DNA of 64,000 nucleotides from Streptomyces virginiae (GTDB lineage Bacteria > Actinomycetota > Actinomycetes > Streptomycetales > Streptomycetaceae), in assembly GCF_000720455.1 (NCBI RefSeq), contig NZ_JOAK01000009.1, forward strand, positions 220,156 to 284,155, in the 5' to 3' direction. Positions 34,988 to 43,700 of the stretch are shown one piece after another; position 1 is the first letter of the stretch, and each line of letters starts with the position of its first letter. The position numbers and the translations under genes are program-made. Under the pieces are notes generated by a model. It was not told the DNA's origin. It saw only the letters and a program-made list of their open reading frames with translations, and did not search any database.

Positions 34988-35503
34988 TCAGAAGAGGTGC
35001 ATCGCCAGGTGGCCCAGGGGCAGCCCGAGCTGCCAGGCGGGGGTCCACACGCGCGCGTTCTCGTCCAGTCCGGGCGGGTTGTCGGCGTGGCCGTGCCGCC
35101 CGGGATCGAGATTGGTCGCGAACAGTTCGGTGCCGTCCAGCCAGCGCCAGGCCGCCCGGGCCAGTTCCAGGTCGGGGTCCTCGCCGCGGCCGCGTTCCCG
35201 GGCCGCCTCGCCGAGGTCGAGGAAGCGGGTGTGCACCCAGTCGCGCCAGGGGTGTCCGTACGCCGTCAGCGACAGCCACTCGTCGAGCTGCGAGACCACG
35301 CGGATCCCGGAGAGCTCGCCGGCCGCGTCGGAGAGGTAGATGGTCAGGGCGAGCGTGTCCCGTCCGGCCCGGAACTCCAGGGTGCTGACCGGGATCAGCC
35401 GGCCCGTCCGCAGCAGTTCGTCGGCGATGTACTCGGCGTAGAGCCAGGCCATGGGCACCGCGAGCCCACCGTCACTGGTGCCGTTCGTACCCTCGGGCTG
35501 CAC
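34988..35503 (-). CDS. Hypothetical protein
   Basis: A 171-residue soluble protein that I do not recognise: WLYAEYIADELLRTGRLIPVSTLEFRAG, LALTIYLSDAAGELSGIRVVSQLDEW, WRDWVHTRFLDLGEAA and a final LGLPLGHLAMHLF. Aromatic-rich helices suggest a compact enzyme or binding domain. It is convergent with the DUF485-like gene (three bases apart) and lies downstream of the ECF sigma gene on the same strand with 179 bp between, so it could be a second cistron, but the gap is long. Confidence 0.6.
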   Translation of the reverse strand: MQPEGTNGTSDGGLAVPMAWLYAEYIADELLRTGRLIPVSTLEFRAGRDTLALTIYLSDAAGELSGIRVVSQLDEWLSLTAYGHPWRDWVHTRFLDLGEAARERGRGEDPDLELARAAWRWLDGTELFATNLDPGRHGHADNPPGLDENARVWTPAWQLGLPLGHLAMHLF

Positions 35504-35682
35504 CGTTCCACCTTCTCCCGCGCGTCGAGCGTCCCGTCGTCAGCCCCGAGCCTTCACCGAGCGGCTCTCGGAGCGGGGGATGTTTACTCAACTTGGACGG
35601 TGTTCTGTCGAATTTGATGCGCTTTATGTCCGGTCCGCATCCCTTCACGGCGTTCCGGGACCCGTTCGCGGACCCGCAGGGC

Positions 35683-36222
35683 TCAGGCGCCGAGGCCGTA
35701 GCCGTACCCCTGGAGGCCCTTCTTCAGGGCGCGCAGGGCGTAGTAGGTGCGGGACTTGACGGTACCGGCCGGGATGCCGAGCTCGGCGGCCGCCTCGGCC
35801 ACCGACCGGTCCCGGAAGTAGACCTGGAGGAGCACCTCGCGGTGCTCCGGCCCCAGGGACCCCACGGCCCGCCGCACGTCGATCGCGGTGACCGACCCGG
35901 CCACCGCGTCCTCGGCGGCGGGTGCCTGCTCCAGCCCCTCGGGGTCCACTTCCAGCGGCCGTGACAGCCGGGCCCGCCGGGCGTCGATCGCGAGCCGCCG
36001 GGCCACCGTGAACAGCCAGGGGCGCATGGAGTCGTGTCCGCTGGCCAGGGCCTCCGGGTGCTGCCAGACCCGTACGAGGGTCTCCTGCACGAGGTCCTCC
36101 GCGCGCTGGGCGTCGCCGGCGGTGAGACCGACCAGGAAACCGAACAGGGCCCGCCCGTGGTCGCGCTGGAGTTCGGCCAGGGCCTCGGGATCCGTACGCG
36201 GGAGGGTGGGGGAGAGCGGCAC
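35683..36222 (-). CDS. ECF-type RNA polymerase sigma factor
   Basis: A 179-residue sigma-70 family member with region 2 (about 14-82; DHGRALFGFLVGLTAGDAQRAEDLVQETLVRVWQH) and region 4 (about 115-170; LGPEHREVLLQVYFRDRSVAEAAAELGIPAGTVKSRTYYALRALKKGL). GTG 36222 has GGAAGGAG six bases upstream, preferred over an ATG 29 codons earlier. No adjacent zinc-type anti-sigma gene is seen, which is unusual for this class. Confidence 0.9.
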   Translation of the reverse strand: MPLSPTLPRTDPEALAELQRDHGRALFGFLVGLTAGDAQRAEDLVQETLVRVWQHPEALASGHDSMRPWLFTVARRLAIDARRARLSRPLEVDPEGLEQAPAAEDAVAGSVTAIDVRRAVGSLGPEHREVLLQVYFRDRSVAEAAAELGIPAGTVKSRTYYALRALKKGLQGYGYGLGA

Positions 36223-36524
36223 GAGTGGCTCCTTCCGGGCTGCGCGGGGGTCCTTGGGGGTGGCGCCACGTCCACCCTGACCTGCGCAGAGCCGGGCTGG
36301 AACCGTCATACCCCGGCGTTGCGCCCAAGCACCCGGGTGGTCCGACGGGCGGCCGTGCCGGGCGGTGAACGGTCGAACGGCGCGGCGAACGGCAGGCCGT
36401 GCCGTGTCCGCCGTCCGAGTGGGTTCGACGGCGGGCTGCGGATCCGCTTCTTGACTTACTGCGTGTTGTTATATGGATTGCAGATGATGACATGTCAGAT
36501 AGTCGTATAAATGGGAGCCGACTG
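36223..36524. other. Divergent intergenic region, 302 bp, sigma factor/CapA
   Basis: No gene is seen. Toward CapA there is TTGACT (36451-36456) followed after 16 bp by ATGGAT, and a perfect 10-bp palindrome TGACATGTCA (36488-36497). A GGAACC at 36299 with CGTT about 14 bp further on the plus strand resembles an ECF-type promoter, but spacing is short. Confidence 0.3.
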
Positions 36525-37721
36525 ATGACCACGCGCACCCGGCCGAGGGCGGTCGCCCTGCTCTCCGCCCTCCTGCTGTCAGCGGCGGCGGGATGTTCGG
36601 CCGCCGGGGACACCGCACCGGCCCGACTGGGGGACTCCGGCCCGCCGGCCCCCTCCAGCGCCGGCGGGGCGACCGCCGCCAAGGGCTTCACCCTGGTCGC
36701 GAGCGGCGACGTACTGCCGCACACCTCGGTCATCCAACGCGCGGCGGACGACGCGCAGGACGACGGCTACGACTTCCGGCCGATGTTCTCCGGCGTCAAG
36801 GCCGTGGTCTCGGGGGCCGACCTGGCCCTCTGCCACATGGAGACCATCTACGGTGAGGAGGGCGGACCCTTCTCCGGCTACCCGGCCTTCAAGTCCACGC
36901 CGGAGGTCGCCGACGGCCTGAAGGACGCCGGCTACGACGGCTGCTCCACCGCCTCGAACCACACCCTCGACGACGGCGCCGCCGGGCTGCGCCGCACGCT
37001 CGACCGCTTCGACAAGGTCGGCCTGGGGCACGCCGGCTCGGCCCGTACGGCGGTCGAGGCGGCCAAGGTGACCACGTACACGGCCGGCTCGGCCAAGGTG
37101 GCGCACCTCGCGTACACCTACGACACCAACGGCTACCCGCTGCCCGACGGCCAGCCGTGGGCGGTCAACCTGATGAAACAGGACAAGATCATCGCCGATG
37201 CCCGGGCCGCCCGGAAGGCGGGCGCGGACGTGGTGCTGGTGAGCGTCCACTGGGGCACGGAATGGCAGACCGAACCGGACGAGACCCAGCTCTCGCTGGG
37301 CAGGGCGCTGACCGCCTCGCAGACCGGCGGCCGGCCCGACGTCGACCTGATCCTCGGCACCCACGCGCACATCCCGCAGCCCTACGAGAAGGTCAACGGG
37401 ACCTGGATCGTCTACGGCATGGGCGACCAGGTGGCGGGGGAGATGTTCAACTACACGGGCGCGCGGGACATGCGCGGCAACTACGGCTCGATCGGCCGCT
37501 TCACCTTCGCCCCGCCGGCCGCCGCCGGGCAGCGCTGGCAGGTCACCAAGGCGGAGTTCGTGCCGCAGATGATGGACCTGTCCGCCGGCCGCGTCGTCCA
37601 CCTCCCCGACGCCCTGGCGAAGAACCCCGGCCGGGAGGACTACGAGGCCGCCCGGGACGAGATCACCGAAGCGGTCCTCAGCCGCGGCGCCGCCAAGGAC
37701 GGTCTGGCAGTTGCTCATTAG
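36525..37721 (+). CDS. CapA/PgsA-type metallophosphatase-like lipoprotein
   Basis: A 398-residue secreted lipoprotein (signal peptide ending AAAGC, Cys about 24). The CapA domain shows FTLVASGDVLPH, SNHTLDDG, VVLVSVHWGTEWQ and LILGTHAHIPQPYE, the metal-site pattern of PGA_cap/CapA proteins related to calcineurin-like phosphatases. Homologues in Bacillus act in poly-gamma-glutamate capsule synthesis; no capBC partners are here. ATG 36525 follows GGGAGCCG. An alternative in-frame ATG lies 11 codons upstream. Confidence 0.87.
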   Translation: MTTRTRPRAVALLSALLLSAAAGCSAAGDTAPARLGDSGPPAPSSAGGATAAKGFTLVASGDVLPHTSVIQRAADDAQDDGYDFRPMFSGVKAVVSGADLALCHMETIYGEEGGPFSGYPAFKSTPEVADGLKDAGYDGCSTASNHTLDDGAAGLRRTLDRFDKVGLGHAGSARTAVEAAKVTTYTAGSAKVAHLAYTYDTNGYPLPDGQPWAVNLMKQDKIIADARAARKAGADVVLVSVHWGTEWQTEPDETQLSLGRALTASQTGGRPDVDLILGTHAHIPQPYEKVNGTWIVYGMGDQVAGEMFNYTGARDMRGNYGSIGRFTFAPPAAAGQRWQVTKAEFVPQMMDLSAGRVVHLPDALAKNPGREDYEAARDEITEAVLSRGAAKDGLAVAH

Positions 37722-37777
37722 GGGCTCGGTTCGCCTCCGGGGCGGCTCTTCCGCCCGTACGCGGGCGGCGGGCCCGG

Positions 37778-38239
37778 TCAGGGGACCACGGTCACCGGCC
37801 AGCGGCCCGCCTTGACCAGGCGGATCGCCACCGAGCCGACGATGCGGTGGCCCGCCTGCTCCGAGGCGCCGACCACCACCGCGTCCGCCATCAGCTCCTG
37901 CGCCGCGCTCACCAGGCCGGCGTAGGGGTCGCCGCGGAAGGTGTGGAACTCCCAGCGCACCTCGTAGACGCCCTTGAGCCGCTCCGCCGACGCGCGGATC
38001 TCGGCCACCAGCCCCTCCGCGATCTCCCCGGTGGTGTCGGCCACGGGCGCGCCGAGCGCCGCCCCGGCCGGCACCACCGGCTGGACGTACACCAGCGCCA
38101 GCAGGGCGTTCTGCCGCCGGGCCAGTCCGGCGGCGTAGGCCGCGGCCCGCAGCGAGGACTCGGAACCGTCCACGCCGGCCAGGATCACCTTCGGGCCGTC
38201 GGTACCGCGTTCGAATCCCGTGTTCACGTGCTCCGTCAC
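37778..38239 (-). CDS. Universal stress protein family
   Basis: A 153-residue single UspA domain: KVILAGVDGSESSLRAAAYAAGLA, LALVYVQPVV and the C-terminal VVVGASEQAGHRIVGSVAIRLVKAGRWPVTVVP. The nucleotide loop GASEQAGH...GSVA is near the ATP-binding G-x2-G-x9-G-S consensus but lacks one glycine. The GTG start 38239 gives the expected N-terminus. Convergent with CapA; divergent from lysX with 83 bp between. Confidence 0.87.
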   Translation of the reverse strand: MTEHVNTGFERGTDGPKVILAGVDGSESSLRAAAYAAGLARRQNALLALVYVQPVVPAGAALGAPVADTTGEIAEGLVAEIRASAERLKGVYEVRWEFHTFRGDPYAGLVSAAQELMADAVVVGASEQAGHRIVGSVAIRLVKAGRWPVTVVP

Positions 38240-38322
38240 CCTGCGAGGATAGGCGGTGCCGTGCCGGACGCCCCCACCCGCTCGGCGCGCGCACCGGCGC
38301 ACCCCTCCCTACAGTGCGAACC

Positions 38323-41300
38323 ATGAGTGCCACCGTGGAGGAGACGCACGGAACCCGGAACCGCTTCCTGAACCGGGTGCCCGACGCGTTCGGCGCGTTC
38401 TTCGGGACGATCGGCCTGCTGTGCGCGCTGCTCTCGCTCTCCCCGACGCTGCGGCGCCTCCTGCGGCACGTCGTGCGGTTCCTCGACCTGATCGTCGTAC
38501 CGGTCAGCGCCAACCTCGCCTACGCCGTCTTCCTCTTCCTCTTCGCCGCGGCCCTCGGCACCCGCAAGAAGGTCGCCTGGTGGATGGTCATCACCTATCT
38601 GGCCCTGCTGATCGTCGACGACCTGCTGGACATCGCCGTCGGCGACTACTGGATCGGCGTCTCCTCGATGGCCCTGGCCGTCGCCGCCATGGCCGTACTG
38701 ATCGCCGCCCGCAAGGAGTTCTACGCCGCGTCCCGGCCCGGGGCGCTATGGCACGCCCTGATCGTGCTGGGCCTCGGCATGCTCGCCGCCGTCCTCCTGG
38801 GCTGGGCGCTCGTCGCCCTCTTCCCCGGCTCCCTGCCCCGCGGCCAGTGGCTGGACTGGGCCGCCAAACAGGTCTTCGGCGGCCTCTTCTCGGCCCGGCA
38901 GTTCGACGGCCGCCCGCCCAGGCCCCTGTACTTCCTCCTCGGCCTCTTCGGCGCCGTCGCCCTGCTGAACGCGGCCGCGACCCTCTTCCGCTCCCAGCGC
39001 CTGACCGCCGCCCTGCACGGCGACGAGGAACCCCGCATCCGGGCCCTCCTCGGCGCGTACGGCCGGGCCGACTCACTCGGCTACTTCGCGACCCGGCGCG
39101 ACAAGGCCGTCGTCTTCGCCCCCAACGGCAGGGCCGGCGTCACCTACCGCGTCGAAGCCGGCGTCTGCCTCGCCAGCGGCGACCCGGTGGGCGACCCGGC
39201 CGCCTGGAGCCCCGCCATCGACGCCTGGCTCGCCGTGGCCGGCCGCTACGGCTGGCAGCCCGCCGTGATGGGCGCGTCCGAGGACGGCGCCACCGCCTTC
39301 GCCCGCTCCGGGCTGAGCGCCCTCCAACTGGGTGACGAGGCCATCCTGCACGTCGCCCACTTCGACCTCGACGGCCGCGACATGCGCGTCACCCGCCAGG
39401 CCGTCAACCGCGTCAGGCGCGCCGGCGCGACCACCGTCATCCGCCGCCACTCGGCCCTGTCCGAGGACGAGATGCGGACCATCATCGACCGGGCGGACCG
39501 CTGGCGGGACACCGAGACCGAACGGGGCTTCTCCATGGCCCTGGACCGGCTCGGCGACCCGGCCGACGGGGACTGCCTGCTGGTCGAGGCCTTCGACGAC
39601 AGGGGCGAGCTGATCGCCCTGCTCTCCTTCGTCCCCTGGGGCAGGGACGGCATCTCCCTCGACCTGATGCGCCGCGACCGCACCGCGCCCAACGGGGTCA
39701 TGGAGTTCATGGTCGCCGAACTGTGCGCCGCCGCCCCCGGCCTCGGCGTGCGCCGGATCTCCCTCAACTTCGCCGTCTTCCGCTCCGCCTTCGAGGAGGG
39801 CGGCCGCATCGGAGCCGGTCCCGTCCTGAAGGTGTGGCGCAAGCTGCTGCTCTTCTTCTCCCGCTGGTGGCAGCTGGAGGCGCTGTACCGCTCGAACGTC
39901 AAGTACGGCCCCGAGTGGTACCCGCGGTTCCTCTGCTACCAGGACGCCGGCTCGCTCGCCCGGGTCAGCCTCGCCTCCGGCATCGCCGAGGGCTTCGTCT
40001 CCGTACCCAGCCTGCGCACCCTGTGGGGCAACGGCCATCCCAAGGGCGTCACCGCCCCCGCCACCACCGAGGGGCTGCCCCCGATCGACTCCCTGGGCCT
40101 GGACGCCGTGGGGGAGGAGCTCCCGGGCGTGCCCGTCGAGCGGCTGCCCGAACAGGTACGCGTCCGCCACGCCAAACTGGACCGCATCCGGGCCTCCGGC
40201 ACCGACCCCTACCCGGTGGGGATCCCCCTGCGGACCCACACCGTCGCCCGGCTGAAGGCGGCCCACCCGAGCCACCCGCCCGGCGCCCGGACCGCCGAGC
40301 AGGCCACCCTCGCCGGGCGCGTGATGGTCGTACGCGACCTCGGCGGCGTCGTCTTCGCCGTCCTTCGCGACTGGTCCGGCGACATACAGCTGATCCTCAC
40401 CCGTGACGAGGCCGGCGCCGAGGTGCTGGACTCCTTCACCTCCCAGGTCGACTTCGGCGACCACGTGCTCGTGACCGGCGAGCCGGGCGCCAGCAGGACC
40501 GGCGAGCTCTCCCTCGTGGTCCGGTCCTGGCAGCTCACCGGCAAATGCCTGCGCCCCCTCCCCGACAAGCGCAAGGGCCTCGCCGACCCGGAGGCCCGCG
40601 TCCGCCGCCGCTACCTCGACCTCGTCGCCAGCCCCGAGGCGCGCGACGTCGTACGGGCCCGCTCCGGCGCGGTCCAGGCCCTGCGCCAGGGCCTGCTCGA
40701 CCGCGGCTACCTGGAGGTCGAGACCCCGATGCTCCAGCAGATCCACGGCGGCGCCAACGCACGGCCCTTCCGCACCCACATCAACGCCTACGACCTCGAC
40801 CTGTACCTGCGCATCGCGCCCGAGCTGTACCTCAAACGGCTCTGCGTCGGCGGCATGGAGAAGGTCTTCGAGATGGGCCGCACCTTCCGCAACGAGGGCG
40901 TCTCCTACAAGCACAACCCCGAGTTCACGATGCTGGAGGCCTACCAGGCCTTCGCCGACTACGACGTCATGCTCGACCTCACCCGCGAGCTGATCCAGTC
41001 GGCCGCCACCGCGGCCTACGGCTCACCGGTCGCGCACAAGGCGGGCGCCGACGGCAAGCTCGTCGTCCACGACATCTCCGGGCCCTGGCCGGTCAAGACC
41101 ATGTACGGGGCCATCAGCGAGGCCCTCGGCGAGGAGGTCGACGCCGACACCGACGAACACGTGCTGCGCCGGCTCTGCGACCGCGCCAAGGTGCCGCACG
41201 GACCGGAGGACACCCGCGGCGACGTGGTCCTGGAGATGTACGAGCGGCTGGTGGAGGAGCGGACGAAACTCCCCACCTTCTACAAGGACTTCCCGACCGA

Positions 41301-41625
41301 CGTCTCCCCGCTCACCCGCCAGCACCGCAAGGACCCCCGGCTCGCCGAGCGCTGGGACCTCGTCGCCTTCGGCACCGAACTCGGCACCGCCTACTCGGAG
41401 CTGACCGACCCCGTCGAACAGCGGCGCAGGCTCACCGCCCAGTCCCTGCTCGCGGCCGGCGGCGATCCGGAGGCCATGGAACTCGACAACGACTTCCTGG
41501 ACGCCCTCGAATACGCGATGCCGCCGACCGGCGGCCTCGGCATCGGCGTGGACCGCCTCGTCATGTTCCTCACGGGCCTGACGATCCGCGAGACCCTCCC
41601 CTTCCCCCTGGTACGGCGCGGCTGA
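38323..41625 (+). CDS. lysX: Bifunctional lysyl-phosphatidylglycerol synthetase/lysyl-tRNA synthetase LysX
   Basis: An 1100-residue fusion. Residues 1 to about 230 have six or more membrane helices; a DUF2156/MprF-type transferase domain covers about 235-560 (FARSGLSALQLGDEAILHV, GVRRISLNFAVFRSAFEEG). An OB-fold tRNA-binding domain covers about 655-760 and a class II LysRS catalytic domain about 770-1100, with motif 2 RTFRNEGVSYKHNPEFTMLE and motif 3 GLGIGVDRLVMFL. It charges tRNA-Lys and moves lysine to phosphatidylglycerol, lowering membrane negative charge and giving resistance to cationic peptides (known for M. tuberculosis LysX). Confidence 0.95.
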   Translation: MSATVEETHGTRNRFLNRVPDAFGAFFGTIGLLCALLSLSPTLRRLLRHVVRFLDLIVVPVSANLAYAVFLFLFAAALGTRKKVAWWMVITYLALLIVDDLLDIAVGDYWIGVSSMALAVAAMAVLIAARKEFYAASRPGALWHALIVLGLGMLAAVLLGWALVALFPGSLPRGQWLDWAAKQVFGGLFSARQFDGRPPRPLYFLLGLFGAVALLNAAATLFRSQRLTAALHGDEEPRIRALLGAYGRADSLGYFATRRDKAVVFAPNGRAGVTYRVEAGVCLASGDPVGDPAAWSPAIDAWLAVAGRYGWQPAVMGASEDGATAFARSGLSALQLGDEAILHVAHFDLDGRDMRVTRQAVNRVRRAGATTVIRRHSALSEDEMRTIIDRADRWRDTETERGFSMALDRLGDPADGDCLLVEAFDDRGELIALLSFVPWGRDGISLDLMRRDRTAPNGVMEFMVAELCAAAPGLGVRRISLNFAVFRSAFEEGGRIGAGPVLKVWRKLLLFFSRWWQLEALYRSNVKYGPEWYPRFLCYQDAGSLARVSLASGIAEGFVSVPSLRTLWGNGHPKGVTAPATTEGLPPIDSLGLDAVGEELPGVPVERLPEQVRVRHAKLDRIRASGTDPYPVGIPLRTHTVARLKAAHPSHPPGARTAEQATLAGRVMVVRDLGGVVFAVLRDWSGDIQLILTRDEAGAEVLDSFTSQVDFGDHVLVTGEPGASRTGELSLVVRSWQLTGKCLRPLPDKRKGLADPEARVRRRYLDLVASPEARDVVRARSGAVQALRQGLLDRGYLEVETPMLQQIHGGANARPFRTHINAYDLDLYLRIAPELYLKRLCVGGMEKVFEMGRTFRNEGVSYKHNPEFTMLEAYQAFADYDVMLDLTRELIQSAATAAYGSPVAHKAGADGKLVVHDISGPWPVKTMYGAISEALGEEVDADTDEHVLRRLCDRAKVPHGPEDTRGDVVLEMYERLVEERTKLPTFYKDFPTDVSPLTRQHRKDPRLAERWDLVAFGTELGTAYSELTDPVEQRRRLTAQSLLAAGGDPEAMELDNDFLDALEYAMPPTGGLGIGVDRLVMFLTGLTIRETLPFPLVRRG

Positions 41626-41679
41626 CCGATGTGCGGCTGCTCCGCACGAGTGAGCGGGGCGGGACGCGTCCGTGCCTCT

Positions 41680-41699
41680 CGACATCCGCGCGGATGTCG
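41680..41699. promoter_or_regulatory. Perfect 20-bp palindrome between lysX and the deacetylase gene
   Basis: CGACATCCGC followed directly by its reverse complement, 16 bp before ATG 41716 and 54 bp after the lysX stop. It could be a terminator hairpin or, having no loop, more likely an operator; downstream bases to the start are AT-rich and lack a clear ribosome-binding site. Confidence 0.5.
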
Positions 41700-41715
41700 T
41701 TGATACGTAGTAATA

Positions 41716-42630
41716 ATGAAAAAAGACGAGCCGACAGTAGGACGGCGCGTGCTCCTGCGCACCGCCGTCTTCCTCGGAGTCGCAGCCGCCGGACTGATCA
41801 CCACCGGCAACGGCAACGAGGGCGGTACGCCCGGATCATCCGGCGTACCGGGCGCGGGCAGCGCACCGGGGCCCGCTGCCGGGCCCGGCCCGAACCCCGC
41901 GGCGGGGGCGCCCGGATCGCTTCCCCGGGCCCTGCCCGAGAAGTCCTACCGGCTGCGCCCCATGACGGCGGACGCCCCCGCCCGTCCGGCGGCCGTGAAA
42001 CCGGCCGTGCGGACCCGGCCCATCCTCGAACTCCCGGCCGACGCGAGCACCCACAGCTCGATGGTGCTCACCTTCGACGACGGGCCGGACCCCCGCTACA
42101 CCCCGGCCATCCTCGACACCCTCGGCCGCCACGGCGTGCGCGCCATGTTCTTCGTCTGCGGCGAGATGGCCGCGGAGAACCGGGACCTGCTGCGCCGGAT
42201 GGTCGCCGAAGGACACGTCATCGGCAACCACACCTGGACCCACCCGCTCATCCCCAAGCTGAGCCGGCCCGCCCTCGCCGCGGAGATCGGCCGCACGAGC
42301 GAGGTCGTGCAGCGGGCCGTCGGCGAGGCACCGCAGTGGTTCCGGGCACCCTACGGGGCGTGGAACCGGGCCGCCTTCGAGATCGGGGCCGAACTGGGGA
42401 TGGAGCCGCTCGCCTGGACCGTGGACAGCCTGGACTGGGAGGAGCCCGGCGTCACCACGATCGTCTCCCGGGTCATGCGCGGCGCCGGCCCCCGGGCGAT
42501 CGTGCTGTCGCACGACGCGGGCGGCAACCGGACGCAGAGCGTCCAGGCCATCGCCTCCTACCTGCCCCAACTGCTCGCGCGGGGCTACCGGATGACGCTG
42601 CCGACCCTGTCCGCCGTGGCGCCGCGCTGA
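41716..42630 (+). CDS. Secreted polysaccharide deacetylase (NodB family, CE4)
   Basis: A 304-residue exported enzyme: signal anchor about 10-32, Gly/Pro/Ala-rich linker (35-75), NodB domain (about 115-300). Motifs in order: TFDDGPDPR (catalytic Asp and metal Asp), GNHTWTHP (metal His pair), RAPYGAWN, VDSLDWE and LSHDAGG. It removes N-acetyl groups from peptidoglycan or other glycans outside the cell. The start codon follows AT-rich sequence without a Shine-Dalgarno. It is convergent with the sortase gene and shares a hairpin with it. Confidence 0.92.
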   Translation: MKKDEPTVGRRVLLRTAVFLGVAAAGLITTGNGNEGGTPGSSGVPGAGSAPGPAAGPGPNPAAGAPGSLPRALPEKSYRLRPMTADAPARPAAVKPAVRTRPILELPADASTHSSMVLTFDDGPDPRYTPAILDTLGRHGVRAMFFVCGEMAAENRDLLRRMVAEGHVIGNHTWTHPLIPKLSRPALAAEIGRTSEVVQRAVGEAPQWFRAPYGAWNRAAFEIGAELGMEPLAWTVDSLDWEEPGVTTIVSRVMRGAGPRAIVLSHDAGGNRTQSVQAIASYLPQLLARGYRMTLPTLSAVAPR

Positions 42631-42668
42631 GGGAGGGGCCGGGGTTGCCCCCGGCCCCTCCCTCAGCG
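42625..42668. terminator. Shared bidirectional terminator containing both stop codons
   Basis: A perfect 20-bp stem (42625-42644 with 42649-42668) and TTGC loop. The deacetylase TGA (42628-42630) is base-paired with the complement of the sortase TGA (42663-42665), so the terminator overlaps both coding ends symmetrically. Confidence 0.88.
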
Positions 42669-43325
42669 GGACTCGACCATCCGGGCGAAGACGACCACGT
42701 TGCCGTCGTACCCGCGCGCCTTGGAGTAGCCGCCGCCGCAGGTGATGACCCGGAGTTCCGCGTGCCCGGTGTCCCCGTACACACGGGCTCCGGGGAAGGC
42801 CTCCTTGGAGAACACCTCCACCCCGTACACCTCGAACACCGCCGTGCGCCCGTCGTAGCGCTCCACCTCGATGTGGTTGCCCGGCTTGACCGAGCCCAGG
42901 CCGTAGAAGACCGCCGGGCCCTGCGCGTTGTCCACGTGGCCCACGATCACCGCCGAACCCCGCTGCCCCGGCGAGATGCCGTTGAGGTACCAGCCCGCGA
43001 GGTTGCGGTCCTGCGGCGGCGGGGCGTCGATCCAGCCCTCCGCGTCCAGCCCGACCGTCATCACCGGCGCGTCCACGCTGATCGTGGGGATCCGGATGCG
43101 CTGCACGGAGGAGTGCTCCAGCAGCTCCATGTCCGCGAGCGGCGTCGGCGGATTCGCCGGCAACTGGTCGGCCGTCACCGCGACGGCCGAGGCCGCGGTG
43201 GGCTGGGGCGGTCCGTCGTCGATGTTCACGCCGTTTCGCACCATGGCGAGGCCGGTGAGCATGACCAGGGCGAGTACGCCCCACGGTGAGCGTTTGCGCG
43301 ACTGCCCTGTCTCGTCCTCGCCCAT
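42663..43325 (-). CDS. Class F sortase
   Basis: A 220-residue membrane-anchored transpeptidase: one N-terminal helix (about 13-29), Pro/Ala linker (38-63), sortase barrel (75-218). The catalytic triad is visible: H130 (VIVGHVDN), C196 (LRVITCGGG), R204 (KARGYDGN). QRIRIPTISVDAPVMTVGLD is typical of class F. Its natural substrates in actinobacteria are poorly defined. No LPXTG protein is adjacent, but three secreted proteins with hydrophobic basic tails follow on the chromosome. Confidence 0.92.
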   Translation of the reverse strand: MGEDETGQSRKRSPWGVLALVMLTGLAMVRNGVNIDDGPPQPTAASAVAVTADQLPANPPTPLADMELLEHSSVQRIRIPTISVDAPVMTVGLDAEGWIDAPPPQDRNLAGWYLNGISPGQRGSAVIVGHVDNAQGPAVFYGLGSVKPGNHIEVERYDGRTAVFEVYGVEVFSKEAFPGARVYGDTGHAELRVITCGGGYSKARGYDGNVVVFARMVESR

Positions 43326-43700
43326 CGTTCTCCCTTCCCGACGCGGGGGTCCCGACCCGCGTTCCTGTCCCACCCCTGTACGCCCTACTTCACGCACGCT
43401 AAGGCCGGGGCGGCGGGTCGGCGAGGGGGGAGGGGCGAACGGGTGGCCGCGGCCGCGGAGGGGCCCCGAGGGGGCCGGAAGGGATGCGCCCATCCAGGTA
43501 ATCGTCACATAAATGCCTGACGGGTCGTGACCTGCGGATCCGTCAGCTCGTCCGTCCGCGCTTCGGCGTGTCGCTCAACCGGGCGGCCCAAAGCCGGAAA
43601 TGCGCGGATTGCGGTGCGACCCGAGGGTTCGACGTGGGAGGCGTTCTCGTCGATCATCCGGGGCCGACGCTCCGGGGCGCTTTCCGCTGGAGGTTCCACC
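43326..43700. other. Divergent intergenic region, 375 bp, sortase/secreted protein
   Basis: No gene is seen. It holds an inverted repeat CTGACGG (43517-43523)/CCGTCAG (43540-43546) with a 16-base spacer, and a poly-G/GC-rich stretch nearer the sortase. Promoters for both divergent genes must lie here, but none is clear. Confidence 0.35.

Noticed and set aside
35593..35964. Plus-strand frame opposite the ECF sigma gene
   Set aside because: It overlaps the well-supported sigma factor and has no domain or ribosome-binding site.
38205..38222. tRNA-like T-loop sequence CGTTCGAATCCCG
   Set aside because: It lies inside the universal stress protein gene and cannot be extended into a cloverleaf.
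39073..40914. A 613-codon minus-strand frame opposite lysX
   Set aside because: Shadow of the GC-rich lysX coding strand.
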